Shown here: positions 1 to 11,633 of the stretch, one piece after another
Layout of the letters: each line of letters begins with the position of its first letter
Numbering within the stretch: position 1 is the first letter of the stretch
From: Vigna angularis
Taxonomy: Eukaryota > Streptophyta > Magnoliopsida > Fabales > Fabaceae
DNA length: 64,000 bases
Reading direction: 5' to 3'
Assembly: GCF_016808095.1 (NCBI RefSeq)
Contig: NC_068980.1
Location: 15,441,388-15,505,387 of the forward strand
Position numbers and translations under genes: made by a program
The notes under the pieces: generated by a model
What the model saw: only the letters and a program-made list of their open reading frames with translations
Database searches by the model: none
Told to the model about the DNA's origin: nothing

Positions 1-132
1 ATTGTATGCCTATCACAGTAGTGTTCAAATTGCCTTTCATGTTCGACTTTAGTAGTATTAGGTTTACTACTTATGTCACATGGAGTGTTATTGTTTTCGT
101 TAAGTTTATCTTTGTTTGTCTTGTCACAAAAC

Positions 133-3100
133 ATGGCCCATTTTCCCAATCATCGTGCATAGATGTATGACAATTGTTATAGTGGAAGGAAAGGTTTGAA
201 GGAATCTTTTGTCATCGGAGTTGAAGAGTTTGTGGAGACGGTTCGACGATATCAATATTATGCTCTTGATGGAGGGATTTGATGCCCATGCATCAAGTGC
301 GAATGTACAAGGATTTTGAAAGATGAAGTCGTCAAAGTTCACCTATACCAAAAAGGGTTCATGCCTAATTACACGGTTTGGACATTTCATGGTGAAAAAA
401 TTCCTTCCACCTCCACTGCAGCTGAAATGCGGCTTGCATCAGGTTCGAATACTATTGTACATACATCTGAGATAGATCAATTTGCCTATATGCAAGAGAT
501 GGTCGACAATGCTCTTCGTCGTCATGCTGAACAAGAAGCAAGCGATTGTCCTGATGAAGAGTCTCCAAATGAAACCACTCAGAGGTTTTACAATTTACTG
601 ACAGAGGCAAATCAACCTGTATTTAAAGGTTCATCTGAATCAAAATTGTTAGTGTGCATTAGACTCATGGCTGGTAAATCGAATTGGAATGTTCCCAATC
701 AAGCATTGGACTTCTTTACAAAATTGATGTTAGATCTGACACCACCAAACAATCCTATGCCGAAAAATTATTATCAAGCCAAAAGATGTGTTTCAAAGCT
801 GGGATTGGAAGCCAAGAAGATTGATTGTTGTGTTAATGGATGTATGTTATTCTATGACAATGATAGTGGCAAAAATCATGCATTGTTGGTTGAATGCAAC
901 TTTTGTGGCTCACCTCGATATCATACAATGCATGCAGGACGAAGGCAAAAAAAAAACCAATTCCCTTAAAGGCCATGTTCTACTTGCCTCAAATTCCAAG
1001 ATTACAAAGAATGTTTACTTCAATACAAACATCACAACACATGACATGGCATGATGGTAACAAAACTGCAGGAGTTTTGCGTCATCCTTATGATGGTGAA
1101 GCTTGGAAGCACTTCAATTGTAAACATTCATCCTTTGCTAGTGAACCGCGTAACGTGAGACTTGGTCTATGCTCTAATGGGTTTATGTCGTACATTCAGG
1201 CATTTGCATCACCATATTCATGCTGGCCGGTGATAGTTACTCCATACAATCTACCACCTGAGATGTGTATGACAAAGCCTTACATGTTTTTAACGTGTCT
1301 AGTACCAGGTCCATCTAATCCCAAATCAGCAATTCATGTTTATTTGGAGCCTTTGATTGATGATTTGAAGAAGCTATGGAATGGTGTTCGGACATATCAT
1401 ATTTCAAGGAAGCAAAATTTCCTTATGAGGGCAGCTTTGATGAGGACTATTAATGACTTTCCAGTGTATGACATGTTATCTAGTTAGAGGACGCATGGTC
1501 GATTGGCTTGTCCACATTGCATGGAGCATACAAAGTCATTCCAATTGACTTATGGTCGGAAAAGTAGTTGGTTTGACTGTCATCGATGGTTCTTGCCCAT
1601 TGATCACCCCTTTAGAAGAAACAAAAAGGCATTTCGCAAAGGGCAAGTTGAAATGGATATGCTCCCGCCGAAGTTGAATGGATCACACATTTGGAGAAGA
1701 GTGAAAGACTTGCCAAAAGTCACTGAATGTGGTCAGAATAGGATAGAAGGGTTTAGAGAATGGCATAATTGGACAAAAAGAAGCATATTTTGGGATCTTC
1801 CCTATTAGAAAGACAACGTGCTATGGCATAACCTCGATGTCATGCACAAAGAAAAAAATTTCTTTGACAATGTCTTCAACACAGTCATTAATGTTATTGG
1901 GAAGACAAAAGATAATGACAAAGCAAGAAAAAATTTACCTTTGTATTGTGGGCGAAAAGACTTAGAGTTAAAGGCCCAAGGTAATGACCAATTGTTCAAA
2001 CCAAAAGCAAATTACACCATGTCAAAAGACGAGGCAAGAATAGTTTGTGGATGGATCAAGGAGCTTAGAATGCCAGATGGATATGCTTTTAACTTGTCCA
2101 GATGTGCCAATGTTCAGAACGGAACTATTCAAGGGTTGAAAAGTCATGATTGTCATGTATTTATGGAGACTTTCATCCCTCTTGCGTTCAGTTGTTTGCC
2201 AATGCACGTGTTAAATTCACTGATAGAAATTAGTAACTTCTTTAAAGATTTGTGTTGCTCGACACTAAAGGAGAATTCCCTTAAAAAGATGGATGAAAAT
2301 ATTCCAATTATTCTCTGCAAATTAGAAAGAATATTCCTTCCTGAATTCTTTGATTCAATGAAGCTTGGCTTGGGGACTTGTGCAATACAGGTGGATGTAT
2401 CCCTTTGAAAGGTTTTTGGGAGAATCCAAACGTTCAGTTAAAAATAAAGTTAGAGTAGAATGATCAATTTGTGTAGCTTACTTGCATAGAGAGACAACGT
2501 ATTTTTGTTCACATTATTTTAAAAACTTCATGTTGTCCCTCACTAATGTCAAAAATGAAATGCAAAGGCAAAATGAACCATGTCAAGGTGCATTATCAGT
2601 TTTTTGACAATCAGGTCGTCATGTAGGGAAAGAATTCACTCATTTCTTAACTGATGCTAAATTCAACTCTGCTCATGTCCATGTCTTAATCAATTGCAGT
2701 GAAGTTAAGTCGTACCTTGAGTAAGTCATAATCCAACTCTTACCTTTGCAATGGTTAAAATTTTATATACTAATTCATTTCATTCGTACCAGCTCATTTC
2801 TTGTGGCTAAGCCATAGAAGGAAATGCTTCTGCTAGAATACACTCAGAGTTTCCTCAATGGTTCAGAAATTAGGTCTGTACTTTTTCCTATGTTTTGAGC
2901 AAGGTTAACTTGACTCTTGCTTTAAAGTTTTGTTGGTATCTTTGTAGGTTTTTAATCAGGCATTAACTCTCATAGTTCAAGAGTTAAGACATCTCTCCAA
3001 TTGGCCAATGAGATGTGTGAAAGAATGACACACTTACTTCACCAATGGTTACAAATTTCATACACATGAATGGTCTAAAGGAAAGAAAACAACAAATTGT

Positions 3101-3725
3101 GGTGTGTGTGTCAAGGGCCTTATAGAGGGTTGTTGTGATGATTTCTACGGCATCATTCATAAAATATATGAGCTAGAGTACAACAACAGTACTTCTCAAA
3201 ACAAAGTAGTACTTTTTTATTGTGAATGTTTTGGTCTTTCTAGAGCTGGTACTATAGTGGATCTTAGGTTTAACATTGTCGAACTCCACGTGAGATTAAG
3301 ATATCGACCGTTTGATCCTTTCATTCTACCAACTAATGTTAGACAGGTTTATTATGTGTCATATCCACCATTCCACAATATTGACAAGTGTGGTTAGGCT
3401 GTTGCAATACAAACCAAGCCTAGAGGTCACATTGACTCAAATGAGGTTGAGGAAGATGTCGCCTACCAACTTCACCAAATGTGACAAGCACAAGAAATTA
3501 TTGAAGTTGAATGTATAACCACATTGCATGACCTGATGGTGATGGAGATTAATTGGAAGCACCAATACAACAAGGACAAGAAGAATAAGAAGAAGAAGAA
3601 GAAGAAGAACAAAAACAAGAAGAAGAAGATGATTATGATGATGATGATGATGAAGAAGAAGAAAATGATGATGATGATGATGATGATGAAGAAGAAGAAG
3701 ATGAAGATCATGATGACGATGATTG
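133..3725 (+). pseudogene. CACTA (En/Spm) TNP2-type transposase, decayed copy
   Basis: Conceptual translation on the plus strand follows the plant CACTA TNP2 layout. From the ATG at 133 comes the transposase-associated domain with its CPCIKC cysteine motif (about 283-300). The TNP2 core follows (about 600-2400; typical stretches CMLFYDND, FMSYIQAFASPYSCWPV, LWHNLDVMH), then a DUF4218-like stretch (about 2390-2700), a DUF4216-like stretch (3104-3397; [18 protein letters not shown]) and a run of Glu/Asp codons ending in TGA near 3725. Family knowledge: TNP2 cuts and pastes the element by binding its ends. The copy is dead. In-frame stops occur at 160-162, 280-282, 1485-1487 and 1806-1808, there is a frameshift in the A-run near 948-956, and the DUF4218 region is broken. 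The 5' end of the element lies left of the window. Introns are likely but I did not place them. Confidence 0.85.
3574..3725 (+). repeat. (GAA)n/(GAT)n codon repeat encoding an acidic tail
   Basis: Trinucleotide repeats of GAA then GAT. In the transposase frame they read as Glu and Asp runs ending at a TGA, so this is the acidic C-terminal tail of the TNP2-like protein and not random microsatellite. One TAA interrupts it near 3586. The Lys/Met and Ile/Phe readings in other frames are not real proteins. Confidence 0.8.
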
Positions 3726-4012
3726 AATGTTGGACATCTATTGTACCAAATTTAACTAGCATTTCGAAAACATTCCAATTGAGCTATGCAAAATACCATC
3801 TTAAAAGTTGTATGCAATAATTTTACATTCACTTTAAATTGTACTGATCATTCCTTAGTCCTTTCAATTCTTTCACTTTAATTGTAACCATTTCAATGCA
3901 GTATTGATAGGAGAAGGTTCATAATGTCGTGATAAAGGAAAGGGGGTAGCAAGGCCTAAAATGAGGTAACGACAGACACCAAAGTATGTACTTAGGGTGC
4001 TTGCTACATTAC

Positions 4013-4420
4013 TGATAACGATTGATTTCATCGTTATTTGAGAGTAAATTTTGATATCAAATGAACCTTTTTTGACTTAGAAACTTGTTTGTTCTCTTGA
4101 TTTTGGTTTATTTTGGGAAATAATAGAGTTGAGGTTACACTTGAAGATTTTATCACTAAATCCCCTTGGTTTTGTAGGAAATTGGGATGAATTGGAAGAG
4201 GAGTTAAGTTGTCAAGAAGTTGGAACTCATAAAGGACAGAAAGAGCACCAGAAGAGAAGGCTGCAGAAGGTCGCACTCACGCTTGGGCGCCCTTTTCATG
4301 ACCCTCAACGCTGGAACCTCGCAATCATACTTGGGTGCCCTTTTTGGGGCATTGAGCGCCATCTTTCCTGTAACGTTTCACGCTTGAGCGCCATCTTTTT
4401 TAGCTTTTAACAACGAATTC
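4013..4420 (+). mobile_element. LTR-start-like fragment (Athila-like U3)
   Basis: Starts with TGATAACGAT and a perfect 8-bp inverted repeat (ATAACGAT / ATCGTTAT). This resembles the first bases of the Athila-like LTRs elsewhere in the window (TGATAACAGTT... with the same kind of hairpin). Farther in are repeated TTGAGCGCC / TTGGGCGCC motifs like those of the other U3 regions. No LTR 3' end, primer site or duplication was found, so it is probably a truncated LTR inside the CACTA element. Confidence 0.4.
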
Positions 4421-4892
4421 GAGACCGACGTCATAGCGGGTGACGTAAATTTTACGTCGAATATCATTGGGCGATGTTAATAGGAAAATTTGACGTTGAG
4501 TGGATCGAGAATTGACATAAGTCTAACGTCGATTTTGTGCAACGACGTTAGGTTACGTCCATTAGTAAAGAGAATGACTTCCAATATTTGAATTAATATT
4601 TATATTTATAGTAAGATTTTGTCGTCTTATGTACGAGTGAAGTGATGTAAAGTTAACGTCGTTACGGAAGATAACGGACGTAATGTTCATGTCGAAGTTC
4701 AAAGAGGACATCAATTTTTGAATAATATTTGAATAAATATTTATATTTAAAGGAATATTTGACATCAAGTATAAGGGGATGGACGTAAGGTTAATGTTGA
4801 CCTTGTCGATATTGGCCGTTACTGTCGATGTTTAAACGTCGAATGATGTATACTTCGTCTTTATTACTGAAGTGGACAATGAAGAGGTAGTG
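4421..4892. repeat. CACTA subterminal repeats and probable right end
   Basis: Many short copies of GACGT / ACGTCG in both orientations occur at irregular spacing, the usual look of CACTA subterminal transposase-binding repeats. The stretch ends in GGTAGTG at 4886-4892, the reverse complement of a CACTA-type terminus (CACTACC). The following TTG could be the 3-bp duplication, but the matching left end is outside the window. It more likely belongs to the plus-strand element ending here than to the minus-strand one. Confidence 0.5.
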
Positions 4893-4989
4893 TTGAATCG
4901 CTGCATAATCAAGGAAACTTTACTATTATATTCATTTTAATGTCAAAAGTTTATTTGTATTTGTAAGATTTTCAAATGTAAATTTCTAC

Positions 4990-5660
4990 CTCAATCCATT
5001 CCCCTTTGATTTCTGCTCGTATGATTGCCTTTATCCATGACATGATATAGTAGCCACATGCTTAGGAATCATTCTGCTTATTACACTAAACATGTGAAAG
5101 AACTTAGTCAAATGTAATGGTTTAAATTTGACTATGAAAATTAAAGGTTAAAGATCAACGAATTCCAACCTTAAGATATATAATTTCAAGTTGTTGTCCT
5201 CTGGTCCTAGTCACAACTCTAAACAATTTTGAAACATTAGAAACATTAGAAACATAAGTTAATATATTAATATCATAATGAATTGATAAGAATGAATGTA
5301 ATACTTACGTTTGTATCAAGGACTTCAACTCCGCTTTAATCTTCCTATGAAGAGAACAAAACCATACAACTTGTGCTTTTTTTGGAATGATCACCATGAG
5401 TTGCCAATGGCCCCTATCATGTACCAACAACTAGTGAGTTAGTTTATTGATTAAAATTTGATAAAAGTTGACAATATTGGGAAACACATACGCATCAATG
5501 TATGGCGTGATATATATCTCTCTGTTAGAGTTAGTCATCCACTACACGAGGAGGATCCTCATCAACCAAAAACTCATACTGAATATTGTAATCAGTACGG
5601 TTGTCTAAGAGAAAATGCACTCTTCTGATACAATTTTCTGGTTCTGGTGCTGCAAGATTT
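4990..5660 (-). pseudogene. Ulp1/SENP-like (C48) cysteine protease domain of a CACTA element
   Basis: Three minus-strand exon-like pieces fit a plant transposon Ulp1 domain. Exon about 5660-5492 ends at a GT donor (5491). Exon 5430-5309 contains HWQLMVI, with the catalytic-type His at 5409-5407, then VVWFCSLHRK, and a GTAAGT donor. A third exon ending at 4990 contains ACGYYIMSW, with the catalytic-type Cys at 5058-5056, then a GTAG donor. Family knowledge: Ulp1-like domains are carried by some plant CACTA and Mutator-like elements. A stop codon two codons before the catalytic Cys, and stops in the upstream exon, make this a pseudogene. It lies in the same orientation as the minus-strand TNP2 and Transposase_24-like genes and is probably the 3' part of that element. 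Confidence 0.65.
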
Positions 5661-5720
5661 TCAAAAACATGAGTTGCACTGGTCTTCAACTTTTTAAACT
5701 ATTGTATTATCTCTTTTGTC

Positions 5721-6847
5721 AATTTTCTCTCTTTTTAAAAAAAAAGATTAACCAAGCTTTTGCTACAACTCCAAATTGATTTAACATGCACCAATTCCAA
5801 AATTCATAACACAGTGATTGAAATAATAACTTGTTAAAGAAAACAGTGGTCAAAAATTTGGTGGTTCAAGTAGTGAAAACACACAGGGTAGCTAAAACTG
5901 TGAATCTCTTTGCTTCAGCAAGTGTTAATGCACAATTCAAACTATTTTAAACAACTTAATGAAGCAGAAACAAATTCTTTCAAGATTGCAATGGTTCAGC
6001 CACCAACTCACTCAAAATAAGCAACTCAACCAACCAAAATTTGACTCAGATGTCGAAACAACATGTGAGCAAGTCACAAGACTCAAAAACAGCAAACAAA
6101 AGTTCAACAAAACACTATGAAATGAATGCAAGATGTCCATCAAGGATCTATATGCCATATCAGATTTAAAACAAAAACTAGACTCAAACAAGACAATGTA
6201 GATCGATCAACTGCAACTTTGACACTGCTGGAGTTTTCACAAGGTGCCACCAAGCTATTTGCTTCAGCAATTCATGGCTGAGGTGGTGTGCGCCTGATAC
6301 TAACTCATTCAAGCATTTTATCATCGAAATAATATGCATTGGCCATGACAAAAAAATGATAAACCTGAGATTAAGGTCACTTTTACATGCACCTGAGCTC
6401 ACAATGAATGTGTCATAACTCATATGGTGTGCAGTCACTGATCATATAATCCAGAATCTCAGAAAAACTCAAAAACAAATTTAAACACAGAATTTATGAC
6501 ATTTTAAGCAATTAAACATGACTGTAAACATGACAGAATATGATTCAGCAATGAAAATGACTCAAAAACACAAATGGACCGAATAAAATGAGCAAATATA
6601 ATGACTCAAAGCACAACAAACTCAAACACAAATAGAATCAGGAATCCTAATGACACAGATTAGCATAGATCGAGATCAAAGCAACATGAATCAACACAAG
6701 ACAGAATATCAAACCACAGAACATCAAAGGAATTGTAACAAACAACGCGAAGACATTGAAGAAACCAAACGCAAAAAAAAACTTAAACTCAGATCACAGA
6801 CGCGAATCAATGGAGAGAGATACTTAGCTGGTCGGAAGAGCGCCATG
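5721..6847 (-). other. Non-coding stretch, probably leader of the 6863-7710 LTR element
   Basis: No coding region recognised. The sequence is AT-rich with many short direct echoes of ACTCAAA/CAAACA type. It lies on the primer-site side of the adjacent LTR, so it is best read as the untranslated leader of a truncated minus-strand LTR element. No gag similarity was seen. Confidence 0.35.
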
Positions 6848-6860
6848 GCTCTGAATACCA
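6848..6860 (-). other. Primer binding site, tRNA-iMet-like (minus strand)
   Basis: The minus strand reads TGGTATTCAGAGC two bases after the LTR end. This is the Ty1/copia initiator-Met primer site (TGGTATCAGAGC) with one extra T. It supports a minus-strand copia-like element whose 5' LTR is 6863-7710. Confidence 0.6.
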
Positions 6861-6862
6861 CT

Positions 6863-7710
6863 TGATAGACGGCGACTCGAAGCACATCAGCGAGAAACAT
6901 GAAATCTGAGAATAGCTTGAGCTGAAGAACCGAGAAGCAGCCAAAGAAACAATTTGAACCATGAACCCGTAGGTTCGGTATCGAATAAGTAGCGGAAGAC
7001 GAACACGGAGGCAACCCTAGATTTAGTGGTTTGATCGGGATAAATTCTAGGGTTGGGCGTTTGGAAGGTTGTAAACGGTGGACAGAGAGGATTCACCAAT
7101 TGAATTGGTGGAATGGATAAGATCTTGGTTTTAATCGATTAAAAGTGAGGATAGGGTTCGGTGAGGGTGAGGTCTTGAGAGCAAAGCAAAGACGATGCTG
7201 AAAGTGTGAAGAACAGGGTGCTAACCGTGGCTGATGGATGAAGATCTCTCTCGAGAGAGATGGACGACGCGATGAAGAGGAAAATTAGGAATGACATGAT
7301 TCTCTGAGGTGCGAGAACGAAACGTGGCTGATAAGGCTGATGATGCAAGCCACGGGGAAGCTACTGATTGGGGAGAGTGGTGTGAGATGGATGCCACGGT
7401 GGAGGAGTGAGAAACTGACCGAAGAATTAATGGAAATTGAGAGAAATGATAGTGTGAGATGAAAGGTGGCTAGAGGAGATCCTTTAGGATTCTCTAGCCT
7501 TGAATCTCAAGGTAGAATTGCTCTAGAGTGTTCTCAACAAAATAACAATTCATTATGCTCAAAAGTCCTTTACAAGAGGTGGTGGCATGTCTACATATAG
7601 GACAAAAAAATCCCTCCTATCTATCACATGCCTAACACCTTTTACACATGCTTTAATAAAAGTAAAAGAAATACTACACTAAGATAATTGGGCCTGGGCC
7701 CCGTCTATCA
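6863..7710 (-). mobile_element. LTR of a copia-like element inserted in a CACTA gene
   Basis: 848 bp bounded by 10-bp inverted ends, TGATAGACGG and CCGTCTATCA. A primer site lies just outside the left end, so in element orientation (minus) this is the 5' LTR. Immediately right, at 7711, the CACTA second-gene coding sequence resumes. The right flank AGTAG is the expected duplication, but I could not find the partner end on the left, so the element is truncated. Confidence 0.65.
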
Positions 7711-8599
7711 AGTAGGAGCATCTGTAGGGGCGTCCTCCTGCTGTGACTGTTGTTGTTGCTCTTGTTGTTTTTGTTCTTATTGTTGTTGTTGTTGTTGTTG
7801 TTGCTGTTGTTGGGTGATCATCGCAAGTTTTTCTTCGAGCATTCTTCAGCGTTCACCCATGTTTTCTTCTAATTTGACTTGCACCTGTTGCCTGATGCTA
7901 CTAACGATTTCCTGAGTCACGGCTTATGTGCTTCTTGGTTTAGGGCCAAAGTAGTCCCTCAATCCAATAGATCCTCCAACAGCACGCACACGACCTGGAC
8001 GGTCTAGCCGACCTGTGGCTGCTACTAGGAGGTCCTCCGTACCTTGTGCCACAAATGTGCCTTGACTCTGTTGGTCAACCAAGTCATCCTGCATATCATA
8101 CTGAAGTTATACACATTAAAAAGTTTGTTACATAATTTTTTTATTAACTATGGTAATTAGTAAAAAGTTTCCACTTACAATTCTCTGGGATATCTCCCGA
8201 GCAGACTACATTGTAAACTGGCCATTGGACTTTGTTCGTGTAGCCTTCCACAATTCATGTCTGGCTGGTGGAGGTGCTAGATCAGGTGACTCAAGACCTA
8301 ACTCCTCAGCGCGACCTTTTCTCATATTTTTCTCTAATAACGCGGAACCACCACGTGACAATACGTGTGGTGTATCATTAAGCTTCTGCCTCTGCTGGGC
8401 GGCTACCCTTTTCACCTATGAAAAAATGAAAATCTTGTGTGACTAGAGCAAAATATTAAAAAACATACCTGCCACTCAGGAGTAAGTCTAGATTCTTTAA
8501 ACTGCACCCACTCCTCCTCAGTTATTTTATATTTTGTACAAGGAGTGTCATTCTGATTAGAGCCAAAGACGTATTGACGTGTCATTCTCGTCTTGAAGT
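7711..8599 (-). pseudogene. CACTA second gene (Transposase_24 / Ptta-En-Spm type), 3' part
   Basis: Minus-strand coding pieces match the plant Ptta/En/Spm family (Pfam Transposase_24). The segment 8657-8470 runs from FKTRMTRQYVFG to ITEEEWVQF...LTPEWQ. After an intron-like gap, 8415-8206 gives RQKLNDTPHVLSRGG...ELWKATRTKSNGQF, and 8090-7711 gives a Pro/Gly stretch followed by a Gln run coded by 7738-7815. Family knowledge: the partner protein of TNP2 in CACTA elements, often DNA-binding. The frame runs into the LTR at 7711, whose first bases supply a TGA stop. The upstream exon lies 9 kb away at 17687-18096 because of the insertion at 8600. Confidence 0.7.
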
Positions 8600-9740
8600 T
8601 GTTGATGGATTGGTAAGTGTACCAAATCACACAAGTAATATAAAATGGTAAGACCAAGTATCGTATCCCAGAGGACTCTCGGCACTAAACAATTGTGTGA
8701 TAACTCGATTAATTATGACTTAAAAGAAACGAGATCATTGGTTTAAGATGCAAAAATAGAAAATTAAATATGAATGCAATTGATCAATAGCAGAAAACAC
8801 AACGATGAACGGAGGTTGTTTATAAAATGAGATGATTATGTTGTTAGGGTTTGATTTCACCAAGTTTACTCTCATGTATATAAGAATTCTTCGTTTTACA
8901 TTAATGTTAACGTCACTCACTAAATTACTTAGAACCCGATCCCTCGCGCAATAAGCCTGCCTTAATTCCTAATTCGTGCAATTCCTAGCGTTCCTAGAAA
9001 ATTAAGTCTGAAGATCAAGAGCTTAAGACGACCAAGTACTCATACCCTCATCATTGAGAAATATTACCCTTGGGAGAATTCAACAAGAACCTGAATTTTA
9101 AGAAACCTCCTAACACTCTTGCAATTCATAAATCATGCTAGTAAATGAGTTAAATAGAGTAAGCATTGAAACAGATGAATTCCCTAAAAATTAATGAAAA
9201 AGCATATAAATTAAGAATCCATTCAAATACATGAGAGTTCACAAGGTTACATCATTCCCCAACAATAAATAGAGTTTAGTTCCCCATAGACATGGAGAAA
9301 CTAAATGAACAATGGAAAAGCATGAGATAGAAGAACCCTAAAAGTAGAGGATGGATGCTCCCGCATCCAAATCCGCCTTCAGAGAGTAGAAGAGTGTGTT
9401 GTTGTGTTGCTCCAGCTGGAGATACAAATCCTAGAGCGTCTCGGTCCTTTAAATAGAGTTGGAACAGAGTAGAAACAGGGCTCGGTCCAAAAGAGTCGAA
9501 ACAGAGCAAAACCTAGGTCGGATCTGCGACACTTGGGCTCCCCATTTAGGGCGCCCGGGCGGTGGACGTCGATTTTTGTAGGCTTGAGCCTTCAATTGGT
9601 CGCCCAGTCTTCGGGGGCCGACGCTCGGGCGGCCAAGGACGGCGCCCAGGCGGCAGACGTCGATTTCCTGCGCTTAAGCTCCATGCAAGGCGCCCGATCA
9701 ATGATGCTCTCTCCATCAATGATCTAGTGCTTTGAAAAAC
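8600..9740 (-). mobile_element. Outer LTR (3' portion), Athila-like subfamily, GAAGT duplication
   Basis: Starts TGTTGATGG next to GAAGT (8595-8599). The same GAAGT follows the other end of this LTR at 17687-17691. Internal blocks align by eye with the other Athila-like LTRs (GGTAAGACCAAGTATCGT, CACTCACTAAATTACTTAG) but are clearly diverged. A minus-strand TATA-like TTTAAATAG lies near 9447-9456, and GGCGCCCGGGCGG palindromes near 9540-9690 sit in the U3 position. The U3 start is missing here and survives as 17619-17686. This is probably a solo LTR later split by another element. Confidence 0.65.
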
Positions 9741-9766
9741 TCAGCCCCATCAATGATGCTCTCTCC
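9697..9766. repeat. 18-bp direct repeat at an element junction
   Basis: ATCAATGATGCTCTCTCC occurs at 9697-9714 and again at 9749-9766. The junction between the outer LTR and the Athila-like interior lies between them. The right copy is native to the interior (compare 26341-26358), so the left copy was probably added during deletion or repair. Confidence 0.6.
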
Positions 9767-10167
9767 CAACCCCAAACTTAGATGGAAAACTAGTGAGAAA
9801 GTGAGTGGAAGGGAAATTTTCTAAAGAGGAATGAAAGGAAAAATGTAGAGAACCTTAGGAAAAGTGTTTAGGAGTGTGTGTGCAAAGAAGAATCTGAAAA
9901 TAGAGGCCAAAGCATGACTTAGGGTATAAAAATACCCTAATGGGCTCGGGTCCTGCTAAGGGGCAACCTAAGCCCATTTTACGATACCACCGCTCAGCGG
10001 CACTTTCGTGTTGTGCTTTTCTTCTTCCTAGCTTACCCTAGGTGCCTTCTACTCATGCCCCTCACTTGCTCCATGCAATTAAGTTCTTAGATCACTCAAA
10101 CATTCAATCCCTATCATGCAACTAAAGTAGAATCAAAACAAACAATACAGATAAAATCAATCAACTG

Positions 10168-10460
10168 GGTTGCCTCCGAGGTAGCGCTTGTTTAACGTCA
10201 CGAGCCTGACCCAAAATCCTCCAGCACCCTTCAGTTGATGCAAATCTTTCTTACCAACACCCATCAGTAGGTGTATACAAACATATTATCATTCAATAGA
10301 TACTCTTCCGCCTAACATCCATCAGTAGATGTAAACCCTGTAACAAACTTATAACAAAAACAAAAATACCCAAAAGTTCAAAATTACATCACCAAACCAA
10401 AAATTAAAAGTTCTTAAATCATTGGGTTGCCTCCCAACAAGCGCTCTTTTAACGTCACTA
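10168..10460 (-). other. Post-pol stem-loop region of element A
   Basis: Two copies of a GGGAGGCAACCC motif (minus strand; about 10168-10200 and 10433-10460), each closing a hairpin (e.g. TTGGG/CCCAA around AGGCAA), flank a series of smaller hairpins. These are ACACC/GGTGT and ACATC/GATGT stems around an ATCAGTA loop, plus two degenerate ones, between 10240 and 10340. The same arrangement occurs at 26748-27045. No coding content is visible here. Confidence 0.6.
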
Positions 10461-10499
10461 GCTTGACCCAATAAAGCTCATGTTCCATCTTCTTTTTCT

Positions 10500-11290
10500 T
10501 CTTTCTGCTGAACTTCTTCAGAAATCTAATAAAACCAGGAACCTGTTGCAGTGTCTCAATCATAGGAACTTTAATCTCCAATTTCTTGAAGATTTACATA
10601 AAGCACTTAAATTTCTTTTCCTTCCTATGATACTTCTTTAGATGAGGATGGGGTTTTTCATATGATTCCTTCTTCTTTCCTCTCATCTTTTTCTTACTTT
10701 TCCTCTCCCTAAATTTTCTCTTTTTCTTTTCTCTTATTTTTTTTTCCCTTCTCTTTTTCTTTTCAATATCTTTATTTTCACACAAATTTTCTTTCTCTCT
10801 TCTCTCTCAACCACTTCTTTTTCTTTTTCTTCATCTTTATCTTTCTCACTCAACTCTTCTTTTTCTTTTCTCTCTATCTTTTCCTCATCTCTCCCTATTT
10901 TTTTTTCATCAAAAATCTTGTCACTTTCAGTGACAATGGCTTGTCCTTCCTCCTTAGGGTTAACTTCAGTATTAACCTTAAAATCGTTCAATCTCTAACT
11001 AATGTAACGAAGGTTCATCTCCATCCTTTTACATGATGCGTCAATGTTTTTCTGAGTGGAGATGGACACCTGCAAAAACTATTGAAGTGTGTCCTCCAAC
11101 GTTGACCTTCTTTCCGATAGAGAGGGTTGTTGCTGTCATTGTTGTTGTGGTTGATTCTCAAATTGTCCGGTAGCTTGCCAAAATTGACTTTGATCCATGC
11201 TTGATTGAGGTTCCCACCAGTAGTTGAGATTACTTTGGTAGAATTGAGTGCCCATATATATAAATTCTTTTCCGAATTGCATCCTACAAG
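10500..11290 (-). pseudogene. gag-protease remnant of element A
   Basis: Minus-strand fragments in more than one frame. A segment near 11240-11085 is rich in Asn/Gln like the gag C-terminus of the sister element. A Glu/Lys/Arg-rich segment lies near 10990-10640 (compare 28160-28030). A segment with FKKLEIKVP lies near 10615-10510, resembling the region just before the protease in Athila-lineage polyproteins. No DLGSS-type protease site is present. It is non-functional. Confidence 0.5.
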
Positions 11291-11633
11291 CATTAGGCAC
11301 AAAACTCTAGAAAATATTTGTTAGCACAAAAAGATGGAGAAGATAGATAAAAAATAAAAAGATATAATTGAAACGATAGGAAGATAGGAAATAAAAATAG
11401 AAAATAAAATAAAATAATAACTAAAAAATAAAAACAGAAAATAAAAACAGAAAAATAAAATAAAATAAAATAATAACCGAAAAAAATAAAAACAGAAAAT
11501 AAAATAAAATAATAACTGAAAAATATAAACAGAAAATAAAAACAGACAACAAAAATTCGAAATTTAAAATTCAAAATTCAAAAACAAGTCAAAGATAATC
11601 AATAATCACACAAATAAACTAGTTAAACCATGA

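Noticed and set aside
3472..3762. Ile/Phe-rich ORF on the minus strand
   Set aside because: Opposite strand of the GAA/GAT repeat encoding the transposase acidic tail.
7688..7915. Cys-rich small ORF on the plus strand
   Set aside because: Opposite strand of the Gln run of the minus-strand CACTA gene.
11293..11574. Phe/Tyr-rich membrane-like ORF (similar ones at 29601-29814)
   Set aside because: Antisense-type reading of the A-rich AAAATA leader repeats between primer site and gag.
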